Shown: positions 1 through 12,235, counted from the first letter of the stretch. The stretch is 64,000 nt of DNA from Castor canadensis (GCF_047511655.1 NC_133405.1:91857046-91921045); one strand, 5' to 3'. Made by a program: numbers and translations. Notes: a model not told the origin generated them from the sequence alone.

Positions 1-1207
1 AATATTTGCCAACTATACATCAGACAAAGGACTGATAACCAGAATATATAGGGAACTTAAAAAACTAAATTCTCCCAAAACTAATGAACCAATAAAGAAA
101 TGGGCAAGTGAACTAAACAGAACTTTCTCAAAAGAAGAAATTCAAGTGGCCAGAAAACACATGAATAAATGCTCACCATCTCTAGCAATAAAGGAAATGC
201 AAATTAAAATCACACTAAGATTCCACCTCACCCCTGTTAGAATAGCCATCATCAGCAACACCACCAACAACAGGTGTTGGCGAGGATACGGGGGAAAAAG
301 GAACCTTCTTACACTGTTCGTGGGGATGTAGACTAGTACAACCACTCTGGAAAAAAATCTGGAGGCTACTTAAAAAGCTAGACATCGATCTACCATTTGA
401 TCCAGCAATACCACTCTTGGGGATATACCCAAAAGACTGTGACACAGGTTACTCCAGAGGCACCTGCACACCCATGTTTATTGCGGCACTATTCACAATA
501 GCCAAGTTATGGAAACTGCCAAGATGCCCCAGCACTGACGAATGGATTAAGAAAATGTGGTATCTATACACAATGGAATTTTATGCAGCCATGAAGAAGA
601 ACGAAATGTTATCATTCGCTGGTAAATGGATGGAATTGGAGAACATCATTCTGAGTGAGGTTAGCCTGGCCCAAAAGACCAAAAATCGTATGTTCTCCCT
701 CATATGTGGACATTAGATCAAGCGCAAACACAACAATGGGATTGGACTTTGAGCACATGATAAAAGTGAGAGCACACAAGGGAGGGGTGAGGATAGGTAA
801 GACACCTAAAAAACTAGCTAGCATTTGTTGCCCTTAATGCAGAGAAACTAAAGCAGATACCTTAAAGCAACTGAGGCCAATAGGAAAAGGGGACCAGGAA
901 CTAGAGAAAAGGTTAGATCAAAAAGAATTAACCTAGAAGGTAACACACACGCACAGGAAATTAATGTGAGTCAACTCCCTGTATAGCTATCCTTATCTCA
1001 ACCAGCAAAAACCCTTGTTCCTTCCTATTATTGCTTATACTTTCTCTACAACAAAATTAGAAATAAGGGCAAAATAGTTTCTGCTGGGTATTGAGGGTGT
1101 GGGGAGAAGAGGGAGGGGGTGGAGTGGGTGGTAAGGGAGGGGGTGGTGGCAGGGGGGATAAATGACCCAAGCCTTGTATGCACATATGAAGAATAAAATA
1201 AAAAAAA
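1..1207 (+). mobile_element. L1 LINE, 3' part (ORF2 C-terminus and 3' UTR)
   Basis: The plus strand encodes the familiar C-terminal part of L1 ORF2 protein in broken frames (for example NNRCWRG, IPFDPAIPL-like and FIAALFTIAKLW segments between about 140 and 720). A G-rich 3' UTR follows, ending in AATAAA and a short A-run at about 1193-1207. The copy enters from the left edge, so its 5' end is not seen. It closely resembles the minus-strand L1 at 53050-54010: a 60-residue frame shared by the two differs at only a handful of positions. This suggests a young family. Confidence 0.9.
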
Positions 1208-1612
1208 GACACCTAAAAAATTAGCTAGCATTTTTTGCCCTTAACGCAGAGAAACTAAAGCAGATACCTTAAAAGCAACAGAGGCCAATAGGAAAAGGGG
1301 ACCAGGTACTAAAGGAAAGGTTAGATCAAAAAGAATTAACCTAGAAGGTAACACCCACGCACAGGAAATTAATGTGTGTCAACTCCCTGTATAGCTATCC
1401 TTATCTCAACCAGCAAAAACCCTTGTTCCTTCTTATTATTGCTTATACTCTCTCTACAACAAAATTAGAAATAAGGGCAAAATAGTTTCTGCTGGGTATT
1501 GAGGGTGTAGGGGGGAGAGGGAGGGGGCGGAGTGGGTGGTATGGGAGGGGGTGGTGGCAGGGGGGATAAATGACCCAAGCCTTGTATGCACATATGAATA
1601 ATAAAATTTTTT
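1208..1612 (+). mobile_element. Second L1 3' UTR copy, tandem to the first
   Basis: This block repeats about 800-1207 almost base for base, starting at the same GACACCTAAA motif and ending in a similar AATAAAA tail. It is either a severely 5'-truncated L1 inserted at the A-tail of its neighbour or a local duplication. It contains no coding sequence. Confidence 0.85.
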
Positions 1613-2262
1613 AAAATCCTCAATAATTTAATGGCAAACCAAATTCAACAACACATCAAAAAGATCATTCACCACGACCAAGTAGGCTTCATGCCAGGAA
1701 TGCAGGGGTGGTTCAACAAACGAAAATCAATAAACGTAATAAACCACATTAATAGAAGCAAAGACAAAAACCACTTGATCATCTCAATAGATGCAGAAAA
1801 AGCCTTTGACAAGATCCAACACCATTTCATGATAAAAGCTCTAAGAAAACTAGGAATAGAAGGAAAGTACCTCAACATTATAAAAGCTATATATGACAGA
1901 CCTACAGCCAGCATTATACTTAATGGAGAAAAACTGAAACCGTTCCCTGTAAAATCAGGAACCAGACAAGGATGCCCACTATCTCCACACCTATTCAACA
2001 TAGTACTGGAATTCCTGGCCAGAGCAATTAGGCAAGAAGAAGGAATAAAAGGAATACAAATAGGTAAAGAAACTGTCAAAATATTCCTGTTTTCAGACGA
2101 TATGATCCTATACCTTAAAGACCCAAAAAACTCTACTCGAAAGCTCCTAGACACCATCAATAGCTATAGCAAGGTAGCAGAATATAAAATCAACATAGAA
2201 AAGTCATTAGCATTTCTATACACTAATAATGAACAAACTAAGAAAGAATATATGAAAACAAT
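1613..2262 (+). mobile_element. L1 ORF2 reverse transcriptase fragment
   Basis: An open stretch from 1631 encodes the L1 reverse transcriptase core: [12 protein letters not shown], the [10 protein letters not shown] motif, [10 protein letters not shown], and the catalytic box, which reads FSDDMILY where L1 normally has FADDMI(V/L)Y. Similarity to L1 ends near [16 protein letters not shown]; the remaining residues of the frame (to 2320) are unrelated. Both ends of the element are missing. It abuts the 3' UTR copy at about 1612, so at least two insertion or rearrangement events are stacked here. Confidence 0.88.
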
Positions 2263-2358
2263 TCCAGTCAACCTGGAGCATCTTGCTGTTCCAAAAAATG
2301 AGGAAGTCCTGAAAGAATGATGGGACATAACAAAAGGACACAAAAACGAACATCAGGG

Positions 2359-2460
2359 CAGAAGGTTTAGCTCAGTGGTAGGGTGCTTGCCTAGCATGCC
2401 AGAGACCCTGAGCTCAATGTATGCCCAGAACTGCAAAATAATAATGAGGATGATAATAAT
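2359..2460 (+). repeat. ID-like SINE (tRNA-Ala derived), monomer
   Basis: It carries the ID body with A-box-like TAGCTCAGTGGTAG and B-box-like sequence, followed by an A-rich AATAATAATG tail. It lies just after the L1 reverse transcriptase fragment. Confidence 0.8.
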
Positions 2461-3639
2461 AATTCCAAAATAAATAATGAATGTAGCAGTTTATAACCCA
2501 TTGAGTAAAGTAAGAATCCACTAAGCCATGGGATAAAACTGGCTAAATGAGTGAAAAAAAATAAATGGAGAATATAAAACTTCTCTGTATTGCGGAATGG
2601 AACTGATACATGTAGAAGGAATAACGAAATCAGACAACATCATTTGGCACCCACCAAAGTAATTGTGTTTAGGCCAATGCAGTGGGATTGCAAAAGAGCA
2701 AGGGGAAACTGGCTTTTTTATTCCACACGCTTCTGGGATGTTCCAGCATCTCACAATGTGTATGTTCTCATACATTATTTGTGTAATTAAAAATATGTGT
2801 ATTCTTTTGATATGCTGACAAGTGTTTGTCACTGTCAGTGCTTGCTGCAAGATAGTGGAGATAAATAAGTAGCACTGAGGCAGCACTTAGGAGCACTGGT
2901 TCCTGAGAGACAGAGATAAGAGCAGCAGCCCTAATTAACTGTAACACCAAAAAATACACTAGAACATGATGATAAGTAGCATCTTGCCTGACTACCTCAG
3001 CACAGTGCTGGGAAATAGTAAGCATTCAATAGATACTTGCAGAAGGTGGAAAGCAGTCTACCCAGTCTGATATTTTTGCATAGGAAAGGGGGGTGTAAAA
3101 TATAAATATCTTATGTCAGTATTTATAAGATATATAAGTGTCTATATAGAAATAGATAAACTCTGAAAGAATAAACTAAAAATTAATAAACACAGTGACC
3201 TATGAGGAAGGGGTAAAGAGACTGGATGGACGTGATATATCTCTGAATAAGCCTTGTATAGTTATATAGATGACACCTTAGAAACAAAAATATTTTACAC
3301 ATTCAAAAATTTAAATTCAATTAAAAATTAAAAATTTGGCTCTTAAAATTGAAAGTAAACTAAAATGCATAAACCTAACTATATCACATTGGTGACAGAG
3401 CTTCCAGAGATGGCAGGTGTACTACTTCTGACAACCTTAAAACACAGTGTCTTGAATGCATATCCCTAGTGAAATATATTCCAAAGGCAAATGAAACTAC
3501 TAAGAAATCTTAGACTTCTTTCACGAGTCTAACTACTACTTTAATGCAAAGAAAGCATTACATAAATGTTGTTAAGAACCAAGATTTACAGTATAAAAGT
3601 GCCACCTATGAAGGATAAAGATTCTCAAGTTATCTAAGC
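2461..3639. other. AT-rich intergenic stretch, mostly unassigned
   Basis: No gene is recognised. About 2965-3060 resembles a decayed MIR or L2 3' end (GCATTCAATAGATACTT). About 3160-3330 looks like the 3' end of an old L1M. The short reading frames here have no recognisable product. Confidence 0.4.
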
Positions 3640-5095
3640 CTTGGAATATTAATTTTGAATTGGAAATATCAGTAAGATCCAGTGACATTTTTGCTTCTTT
3701 CAGAAAAGATTTCCTTGGCCTGTTCATATCCAGAAGCAGTGACACCTAGTGCCAATGTGCATGCCATATGTTGGTGTCTAAATGCATCCCAACTGAAAGG
3801 AACCAAGGCTCCTTGGGAGAAATGGCTGATTCCAGGGATGGAGCAGGATATGTCCAACATCAGGCCTGGATATCTTTTCATCACCAGAAACCAATAAAAC
3901 TATCAAAGACTATTAGTGTCATGTCACAAAGACACAGGAACAAACTTGAAGAAACTCCCATTGGCCAAATATGAGACCATTTCAACAACCAACAGAATAA
4001 TGAAACACACCACATACATTTCCAAAGACCAAATGTGAATTCATAATGACACTAAAAACAGGCAAAAAAACAAAATAAAACCCACCCCTTTTCTGAATCA
4101 TTGGAAATAACTAGAGTACCAATTACTTCTTCAGAAAATTCGCATTTTTAATGACAGAATCACACTTTTATCTTGTCTTTCCAATATAAACTGTATTTAG
4201 GGATAACACAATAGCCCAAGTTGATGAAGGGAATTTTACTTATAGGAGATTGCTGGTTAATAAATGTAAAAAAAGTGACAGAAAAATCACCACTTCGCAA
4301 GTTCTAATAAAATAATTGATTCAGGTAATAATCATCAATACATGAAACTATTAGACAAAAGACTAATAGGGACATTTGCCATGGAGAGATCAGGCTATTT
4401 TCACCTTAAAAGCAGGACCACCAGGGGCTGGCTGAGTGGCTCAAGTGGTAAGAGCACAAGCCTAGCAAGTGTGAAGCCCTGAGTTCAAACCCTAGTGCTG
4501 CCAAAAAAAAAGAAAAAGAAAAAGAAAAGCAGGACCACCAGACATGATGTGACACCTGGCATGATGAAACAGTAATCTCACAGCACCACCTATGATGTTT
4601 TAATTGCAAAAAAAACCCCAAATAACCTTAATGCAATAAACTCCTAAGAACTAACCTCTATCTCCAAGAAAAATGAGGAATAAAAAAAAAGTGTTAAATG
4701 CTACCTCAAGGGAGCAAACTGACAAATCCGGAAGATGGGTCCTTCTACAGCACAACTACAAGTCAGTGGCATGAAACAAAAAGTATGAAACAAAGACATG
4801 CTCTGCATTAAGAGATGTATTGAACAATTGTTCTGATTAGAACAAGCCCACTGAAAAAGACATTGGATTATGAAGACAATTGGATAATTGTGGACTTGCT
4901 GTTATTAGACATTACCAAAGAATTGTTGCTATGCTTAAATGTAACAACAGTATGGCAGTTTTATTAAAATACGCCTGTTTTTATAATTGCATATTAAAGT
5001 GTATAAGGATGTGATGCAATGTCTAAGATTTATTTGAAATAAGTCCAAAGTCCAAAATAAAAAGATATAATAAATGAAACAACTGTGATAGAGTC
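3640..5095 (+). mobile_element. Ancient L1M-type 3' UTR
   Basis: The AT-rich block around 4850-5090, with long A/T-biased text and an AAAATAAA-type end, matches the style of L1MC/L1MD 3' UTRs as I remember them. The upstream part (3640-4400) is assigned more weakly. A 17-bp-duplicated ID SINE interrupts it at 4425-4524. Confidence 0.5.
4425..4524 (+). repeat. ID-like SINE with 17-bp target site duplication
   Basis: An ID-type body (GGGGCTGGCTGAGTGGCTCA start) and an A/G tail are flanked by perfect copies of AAAAGCAGGACCACCAG at 4408-4424 and 4525-4541. The perfect duplication implies a fairly recent insertion. Confidence 0.92.
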
Positions 5096-5188
5096 TTATT
5101 CCTTGTCCAATCTGGCTGGGGTGTGTGTGGGGGTGGTCATGGCACTAACACTATGTTTAAAGTGTTCATAATTTTAAAAATTAAAGGT

Positions 5189-5538
5189 TTTTTTGGCACT
5201 ACTGAAGTCTGAACTCTGGGCTTTTGGACAGCACTGGGGGTCTGAACTCAGGGCCTCGCACTTTCTAGGCAGGTGCTCTACCACTTGAAACATGCCACCA
5301 GCTCTTTTTGCTTTATTTTTCAGATAGGGTCTTGCATTTTTGCTCAAGCTAGCCTGAACAGCTATACTCTTATTTACTCCTATGGCCCGGGTGACAGGCA
5401 TGTACCACCACACCTGGCTTGTTTGTTGAGATGGTATCTATCTATCATTTTGCCCAGGCTGAACTTAACCCTGGATCCTCCTGATCTCTGCCTCCTGAAT
5501 AGCTGAGATTACAGATGTGAGCTCTCACACTGGTCTCT
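5189..5538 (-). repeat. B1/ID dimeric SINE, reverse orientation
   Basis: Read on the minus strand it has a B1-like left half and an ID-like right half; a second partial ID end precedes it at 5190-5230. It is somewhat longer than the other copies and diverged. Confidence 0.75.
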
Positions 5539-5702
5539 GAAGTTTTTTAAGAGAATGGGGACCCTTTCTCTAAGGAAATTTTCAAAGTTGCAAAGGAGTA
5601 TTTTTATTCAAGCCTGAGGTGAAAGCCTCATTTAAATACAATAACTAGGTGAGAAATGAACAAAACTACTACCAACTGCTTATATACCAAATAGAAAATT
5701 CC

Positions 5703-5935
5703 TTTTTTGTTTTTTTTTGTTTTTTTGGTAGCACTGGGGTTTGAACTCAGGGCCTCATGCTTGCTAGACAGGAGCTCTTATCACTTGAGCCATTCCACTA
5801 GCCCTTTTCTGTGTTGGGCTTTTTCAAAATAGGGTCTCAGGAACTATTTGCCTGGGGCTAATTTTGAACTGCAATCCTCCTGATATCTGTCTCTTGAATA
5901 GCTTGGATTACAGGTATGAGCCACAGGCGCCCAGC
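5703..5935 (-). repeat. B1/ID dimeric SINE with target site duplication
   Basis: A T-rich run, reversed ID half and reversed B1 half are flanked by TAGAAAATTCCT copies at about 5691-5702 and 5934-5946. Confidence 0.85.
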
Positions 5936-5939
5936 TAGA

Positions 5940-6925
5940 AAATTCCTCATAATAGTAAAGCATTTTATTTTTAAAATAAAAAAAATCATTAGGGGCTCAG
6001 GTATAGTTAGTGTTCTATTTCTTGAGCTGAGCAGTAGTTACATAGGTGTTCACTTTATAAGTATTTGTTAATCTATAAGTCTTAAGTACATTTCCATCTG
6101 TACATTATACTTCACAATTTAAAAAGTTCAAAAATTTAAACAATTTAGACAGTTTAAAAAGCAGCACCACAAGGAACTTTGCCCACCTGATGGCAGAGTG
6201 CCATCACAGCAGAGAAAGGAGTTGGGAAAAAATAAGGAAATTCTTAAAGCCTGGAAGGCATATTTGTCTCCTTGCCTGCTCAGAGTGGTAACCAGAGGGA
6301 CACAGGCAGACAGGAACAAGAACTACTTCCATTCCTGGAATGTTGGAGTGGATCCAAAACTGGGGGGAGAGCTGTGAAGTCACAGCTTCCCTTATCTTCT
6401 CCCCTACAACCTGCCTATTGGTTTCTATGTTCTCATCTCATAGAGCCAGGCCTTTTTGGAGAACCCTTTCTTCCCACTGCCAAGAGAGGGAGGATGCTGG
6501 GGGTGAGGGATTAAGTGGGAGATTTGTGCCCAGCTAGCTCTCCCTCCTACTGTGCAAGCCATTCCTTCCTCAATCCTCTTCTTCACCATTGCCACAACCT
6601 CACCAAAACAATTCTTTCTCTTGAGGGCCTTGGAAGATCAACAGTGGAGGCAGAGGGAAAACTGAGCTACCAAGAGTCCAGGTCTCTGTGTCTTTGTGAT
6701 AAAGTTTGAGGTCATCAGCTTAGCATTCAGGGTCTGATCCCTGCCTAGTAAGCATCCCTCATCAGGCTATACCAAACTGCTTTCACCATGCTCCTAACAT
6801 ATCTTGCCTTCTGGAACCCCCTAAAGCTGTTGTATAGGCTGTTCCACTATTCTAGGTGCCTTTAAAAAATAAGAGGTATATGCTACTAATTATGTCTTCA
6901 CATTGTCCTGAACTCTTTGCAGCTC
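5940..6925. other. Unassigned intergenic sequence
   Basis: Mixed-composition sequence with no repeat family or gene that I can name. Overlapping frames of 60-80 codons at 6272-6709 lack recognisable motifs or codon structure and are treated as chance. Confidence 0.4.
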
Positions 6926-6929
6926 TCCC

Positions 6930-7085
6930 CTCATTTATCCTCATTGCAAGCCCTATTATTAACCCCCACCCATTTAACAGATAAGGAACTTGAGGCGCAA
7001 AGAAGGTAAGAAGCATGGGTTTAAATGCAAGCAGTCTGGGTTCTTAGTAACTACACTGTACTGCCTCTTAAACTTCTGATTCACT
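6930..7085 (-). repeat. MIR SINE fragment, reverse orientation
   Basis: The reverse-complement MIR core is visible (CCATTTAACAGATAAGGAA, then text equivalent to AACCCAGGCAGTCTG and the CTGCCTCT end). Confidence 0.7.
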
Positions 7086-7229
7086 TCTACTTCATCCACA
7101 CTTACCTTGGGTATCAACACCTTGCACACTCTGTCCATGACATCTTTGAGTTCCCTGTTCCCACCTTTGCCTAACATTATGATCATACAACCTGATTGCC
7201 TCATCTCTGTTTTCACTTTTTAAAAATTC

Positions 7230-7307
7230 TTTGCAGTGCTGGGGATAGAACCCAAGGCCTTGCACATGCTAGGGAAGCACTCTATCACTAAGCCACAGCT
7301 CCAGTCC
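7230..7307 (-). repeat. ID-like SINE monomer, reverse orientation
   Basis: Reversed ID body (AGTGCTGGGGATAGAACC through GCCACAGCTCCAGTCCC), diverged. Confidence 0.7.
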
Positions 7308-7779
7308 CAAAACATTTTTTAACTGAAGTATAACACACATAGAGAAAAGTACTCAAGACATAAATGCACAGCTCTCAATGAGTTGTTCCTAAGCAACCAC
7401 TCATGTAATAAGCACCAAGAAAGAGAACATTTCCAGCACTCCAGAAAGTCGCCTTGAGCCTCCTACTCAGACCCTTACTCTGATTTCCATCACCATGGAA
7501 GTTTTGCCTGTTTTAGAACTTTATATAAACAGAATAATATAGTATACGCTCTTTTGTGTCTGATTCATTCTGCTCAACAAGTTTGTGGGATTCATCCACA
7601 TTGTTATATGTAGTTACAGAACATTTCTTCTCATTGATGTGTAATATTCCATTGTGTGAATGTACCACCATTTATTTTTCAGTCTCTTGTGGATGACATG
7701 TGAGTTGTTTCCCATTGGCACCATGACAGACAGTGCTTTAGGAACATTATTATATATGTCTTTTGGTAAAGACATATCT

Positions 7780-7966
7780 GTTGCTTAAGGAAGGAGTTAT
7801 GTTCTTAGATATGCATCAGTTGATTCTGTCATTGTACAAACATCAAAGAGTGTATTTACACAAACTGAGAGGGCTACGATGTCACTAAGTGATATAACTG
7901 TATGGGCTCACCACCATATATGTGGTTTATCATTGGCTGGAACGTTGTTATGTGGCACATGACTAC
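7780..7966 (+). mobile_element. MER2-like Tigger-derived DNA transposon fragment
   Basis: It shares blocks such as TCATTGTACAAACATC, AGAGTGTATTTACACAAAC, GTGATATAACTGTATGGG and ACGTTGTTATGTGGC with the copies at 50533 and 52579. From memory the family is MER2 (Tigger). It sits inside the older L1M. Confidence 0.65.
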
Positions 7967-9176
7967 ATAAGCATTTCTGATGGGTGCATACACAAAAATA
8001 TGAAGTGTGTACATGGCCATCTTTGATAAGTAATGCTAAACAGTTTCCAAAGTGGTTATATCAAGTTATATTCTCATCAGCATTGTATGAGAACTCTAAT
8101 AATCCCACAGTCTCATCAACACTCCTTTTATTCATTTTTTTCTTTTAGTCATTATAGTGGGTGTAGTTTTATTTTTTTACTTTCTTGACTACCAGTGAGG
8201 TGAGCACATTTCCCTAAGTTTGGGGCCAGTTCAATAAGTTATTCTTTTGGATTATCTGCCTTTTTCTTATTGGTTGGAGTTCTCTGGATATTCCAGACAT
8301 GAGTCTATTATTGGCACATGTGTTGCAGATATTTTCTCGCATTCTACGACTAAACCATTTTGTTCTCTTAATGACCAGAACTTGTTCATTTTAGTGTCGT
8401 TCAATGTATCAGTCCATTCCTTAATGGTAACTACTTCTTGTCTTAAGTCTTTCCTATCCCAAAGTTACAAAGATATTCTCCTATATCATATTTTGGAAAC
8501 CTTATTGTCTTGCCTTTTATATTAACATCTCAATATAAAGCAAACTGATTTGGGGATGCTTGTGTGAGGCATGAATAAAGATATATATTTTATATGAATA
8601 TCCAACTAATTCAAAATCATTTACTGAAAAGACTGATCTCTACTACTCTATAGAGTCAACCTTGTCATAAACCATGCTGGATCACTTACTGGACTCTATT
8701 CTGTTCCATTGGTATGTTTATCTATAAACATTCCATTGGTATGTTTATCTATCTTTGTACCAGTGTTGTCCCAACTTAAATACTTAGCTTTATAAGTCTT
8801 AATACCTAGTAGGGAAGTTCTCTCTTGTTTGGCTATTCTTCATGCTGTGCAATGCTAAAGAAATAGCGCAATGACAATGTAAGGCTACTAGAAATTGTCA
8901 CAACGAATATATTCTAATAAGAATGGAAAAAAAAGAAATAGTACAATGAGCTTGTCAAGTTATACACACACATACACGTATTTTGAGATTTTTTTTATCA
9001 GAATTGCAACAACTCTTACTTTTAGAAGATTGTGTATCATTAAATTTCATGAATATGAATTGTTCTCTTTAAATCTTGTTTAATTTCTTTCAACAATGTT
9101 TTATAATTTTCTGTATACAGGTCTTGCACCACATTTTCCCATTAAATTTATTACTTGAGACTTGATAGTTTGGTTT

Positions 9177-9395
9177 TCCTTTTTTTTTTTTGTTGGTGGC
9201 ACTGGAGTTTGAACTCAGGGCCTTGTGCTTGTTAGGCAGGCATTCTACCACTTGAGCCAGGCCCTTGGCCTTCTTTGCTTTTAGTTGTTTTTCAGATATG
9301 TACTTTTTGCCCAAGGCTGGCACTGGACTGCCATCCTCCTGATCACCACCTCCTGCCTACCTGGGATTATGGTCATGTATCACCACAACTGGCCC
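9177..9395 (-). repeat. B1/ID dimeric SINE, reverse orientation
   Basis: A poly-T run, then a reversed ID half (GGCACTGGAGTTTGAACTC) and a reversed B1 half, inserted in the L1M. Confidence 0.85.
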
Positions 9396-10214
9396 ACTTG
9401 ATAGGTTTTGATAATGCTGTTATAAATGATATCTTCTCTTTTTCATTTTTCTAACTCCTTATTGTTGGCATGTAGAAAAAACTAATTTTTATATTGACCT
9501 GGTGTCTTACAATCCTGAAAGTTTTACTTATTCTAATAAATTTAAATATTTGAAATTTTTCTATACACAAAAATCATATCACCATAAGTATGTGTATATT
9601 TATTTTTCTTGTCTAACCCCATGTCTTTTGCTTATTTTTCTTGCTTTAATGCACTGGCTAGGACATTTAGTACAATTTAAATAAAAGTGATTATAGTAGG
9701 TATCCTTGTCTCATTTCCAATCTTAAGAAAGCATTGAACATTTCCTCATTAAGCATAATATTTGCTATAACTTTGTAAGAAATTTCTTTTAAAATTCCTT
9801 AAATTCTAAGCAAACTCAAGTTTGTCACGATGCTTTTTTTTTACCCATTGAAATGATTATATATATTTTCTCCCTGGATAAATTTGTGTAAAACTAGAAA
9901 ATTAGTGTGGGGGGATTTTTTTAAATTTTTTGTAGAATTCACTTTTTGACAGTCTCTGATCCTGGAGATTTCTCTGTAGAAAGTTTTTTAATCATAAAAT
10001 CAGCTTATTTAACAGTTTTAAGATTGCTCAGATATTTTAATTTCTATAAAATTATAAATACAATTTTAGTAAATTATATTTTCCAGAAAATTTTATGTTT
10101 TATCAAAATTTTCAAATTTGTTAGTATAACGTCCTAATAACTTCTCGGTATATTTTAATGCCTTTGTGACCTATATTGTAGTGTCCCCTTTTGTTTCTGA
10201 TTTTTTGTTTTGTT

Positions 10215-10448
10215 TTTGAGGGTTTTTTTTTTTTTTTTTTTTTTGCAATACTGGGGCTTGAACTCAGAGCCTCACACTTGCTAGGCAGGTACTCACTATT
10301 TGAGTCACTCTGCCAGTCCTCTTTTGTGCTGGGTATTTTTGAGAGAAAGTTTCTCACTATTTGCCCAGGCTGGCCTCAAACCATGATCCTCCTGATCTCT
10401 GCCTCCTGAGTAGCCAAGATTACAGGTGTTGAGTCATCAGCACCCGAC
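10215..10448 (-). repeat. B1/ID dimeric SINE, reverse orientation
   Basis: A poly-T run of about 24 bases, then a reversed ID half (TACTGGGGCTTGAACTCAG) and a B1 half ending in CACCCGACTC. Confidence 0.88.
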
Positions 10449-10645
10449 TCTGATACTCTATTATTTCCCTCCTATTTTCTTTAAATCTAATTTGCTTTTT
10501 CTAACTTCTTGAAATAGATTTCCAGCCTTTCTTTTTTAATAATGTATGAATTTAAAGCTACGAATTTCTCCAAAACACAACTTTAACAGTATCCTATAGG
10601 ATTTCAGATGTAATAGTTTCATTATCAGTCAATCCAAAAACTTAC

Positions 10646-11240
10646 CAGATTAGTATTGCTGGGGACTTCAGATGCAGGTGCAAGTGTTCCAGACCTACAG
10701 TTTGGTTGCAGAGTATGGGTTTTTAAGGGAAGAGAGCAAATCCGATTCACTGCATCATCAGTGCCCAACAGTAGACCTACATGTGTTTAACAAATTAATG
10801 AACTGATATATGAGGGAAGAAAGGAAATAAAATTTTAAAATTCTTACATCAAGATCATTAGAATTGTCAAATGCTATAAATTAGTATTGCCACTGCAGCA
10901 TCATTTGGTCCCAAATTAATCCCATCTGGGACAGAAATATTTTTTGTCTTCAAGAAACACCTGCTCGCCAGGGATTCTCTTCACCTGTCCCATTATGCTA
11001 TCCCAGAACATGGCCTTGAGCATGGGATTATGCCTGTCTACTGGTCCAGAGAACATAAGGGTAGCATGGGAGACATACTCGCGGGGGCTATTCAAAGCTG
11101 GGCACATGTGCTCCTCCTCCATTTGCCCCCAGTCCACCTCCAGGCCCTACTCCCAAAAAACTCATTCTAAATAAGTTTCTCTCTCCTAGGTCTGAACACC
11201 TTAAACATCCCTCCCATCCCAAAGCTTCTGAGATACTTTC
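10646..11240. other. Mostly unique sequence upstream of the GC-rich segment
   Basis: Composition changes from AT-rich to balanced at about 10.9 kb, and few repeats are visible after that point. It may contain upstream regulatory sequence of GPR173, but no specific site is supported. Confidence 0.35.
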
Positions 11241-12235
11241 ACCCACCTTTGTCCCAACCCATACTTCCCCACACCCTGCCTCCTCTGCACTTGTATCCCT
11301 GTGAGTTACTCCTTCAGCTACAGCCCTTTGGCCACCTCTCCCCACCTCCATGCATGCCTTTCTCCAGCGTCTCAGAAAGGCCTGAGCCTGATCTCCCCAG
11401 CCGGCTATTGTCCTGGCAGCACTGCTGCCACGCCAGCATCCCCACCCAATCAGCCAGCCAGCCAGCCAGCGGGCTGTTCCGGCCTGGCCAGTCCCCCTTC
11501 CCCGCCCCGCCCCAGGGAGGACCAGGCTGGTGGCTGGGTGTCTCCCTGACTGCTCAGCCTCCCTCCTTCCCTCCCTCTCCCTCCCTACCTCCCTCCCTTC
11601 TCCACCCGCCCCTGAGGCAGGGACCGTGCAAATCGAGGAGAGGGGGGGTCAGACAGGCTCAGTGGGGTCCAGCTTAGAGTCTGGGACTCCCCTCTCCCAG
11701 CCCTATCCAGGCTGGGTATCCCCAGCATCTTGGGACCTAGATTTGTGTGAGATGGGGTGATTCCCAGTCCAGGAAGTTCCTTCCGGCAGGCCCGTAGTGC
11801 CTTCGTCTTGCATCAAGGACCCCCCTCGGATGCTCTGAACCACCCTACTCAACCCGGATCTAAAACCCGGGACACAGCTATCAGGCCAGCCTCTCTCTCT
11901 CCACCCCACCCCCTCTTTCTGGCGTCCATCCCCTCCCCAACGCCACCTCTGCTGCTGCCTCTGGCTGTGGACCTGCACCTCTTCCCCATCCCCGCCAGGC
12001 CAGGGGAGCAGGGTGAGCCTGCATGACAGCCCCTCCTCCCGACCTGGGGCTCTCCCAGGCCATGGCCCTTGTGTTCCCAGGGAGGAGCTCCGGACCCTGA
12101 GCATCTGCTAGAGGCTTGACAGAGGCCCCGCAGGGACCGTGTCTTCTGAGGACAAAAGGCGGTGGCCAGCAGGCAGACGCGGGTGGTAGGGGGGATCGGG
12201 CAGCTAGGCAGGCAGTTGGGAAGCAGGGTCCAGAG
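11240..12235 (+). promoter_or_regulatory. GPR173: Candidate GPR173 promoter and untranslated first exon
   Basis: This GC-rich segment contains a CCAAT box (11446-11450, in CCCAATCAGC), tandem GC boxes (CCCGCCCCGCCCC at 11501-11513) and pyrimidine-rich runs. It ends in a consensus splice donor, CAGAG|GTAAGC, with the exon end at 12235. The GPR173 coding exon at 31.6 kb has a clear splice acceptor and no promoter-like sequence next to it. Known mammalian GPR173 genes have noncoding 5' exons far upstream, so this is the best first-exon candidate in the window. The transcription start is not determined. It could also belong to another transcript. Confidence 0.45.

Larger units (their letters stand above)
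7317..10645 (-). mobile_element. Ancient L1M LINE, reverse orientation, interrupted
   Basis: A T-rich plus strand carries phrases typical of reversed L1 3' and ORF2 sequence (AATATTCCATTGTGTGAATG, then reverse-transcriptase-like segments at 9420-9800 and 10440-10640). It is cut by a MER2-like element (7780-7966) and by SINEs at 9177-9395 and 10215-10448. It is heavily decayed, with no intact frame. Confidence 0.6.

Noticed and set aside
1631-2320. 229-codon reverse transcriptase frame as a possible host gene
   Set aside because: It is an isolated piece of L1 ORF2 between other L1 fragments, without N- or C-terminal domains.
2359-2430. tRNA-Ala-like gene
   Set aside because: This and dozens of similar copies are ID-type SINEs with A-tails and target duplications, not functional tRNA genes.
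3669-3897. 71-codon frames on both strands near 3.7 kb
   Set aside because: No recognisable protein, no splice or promoter context, and located in probable L1M-derived sequence.
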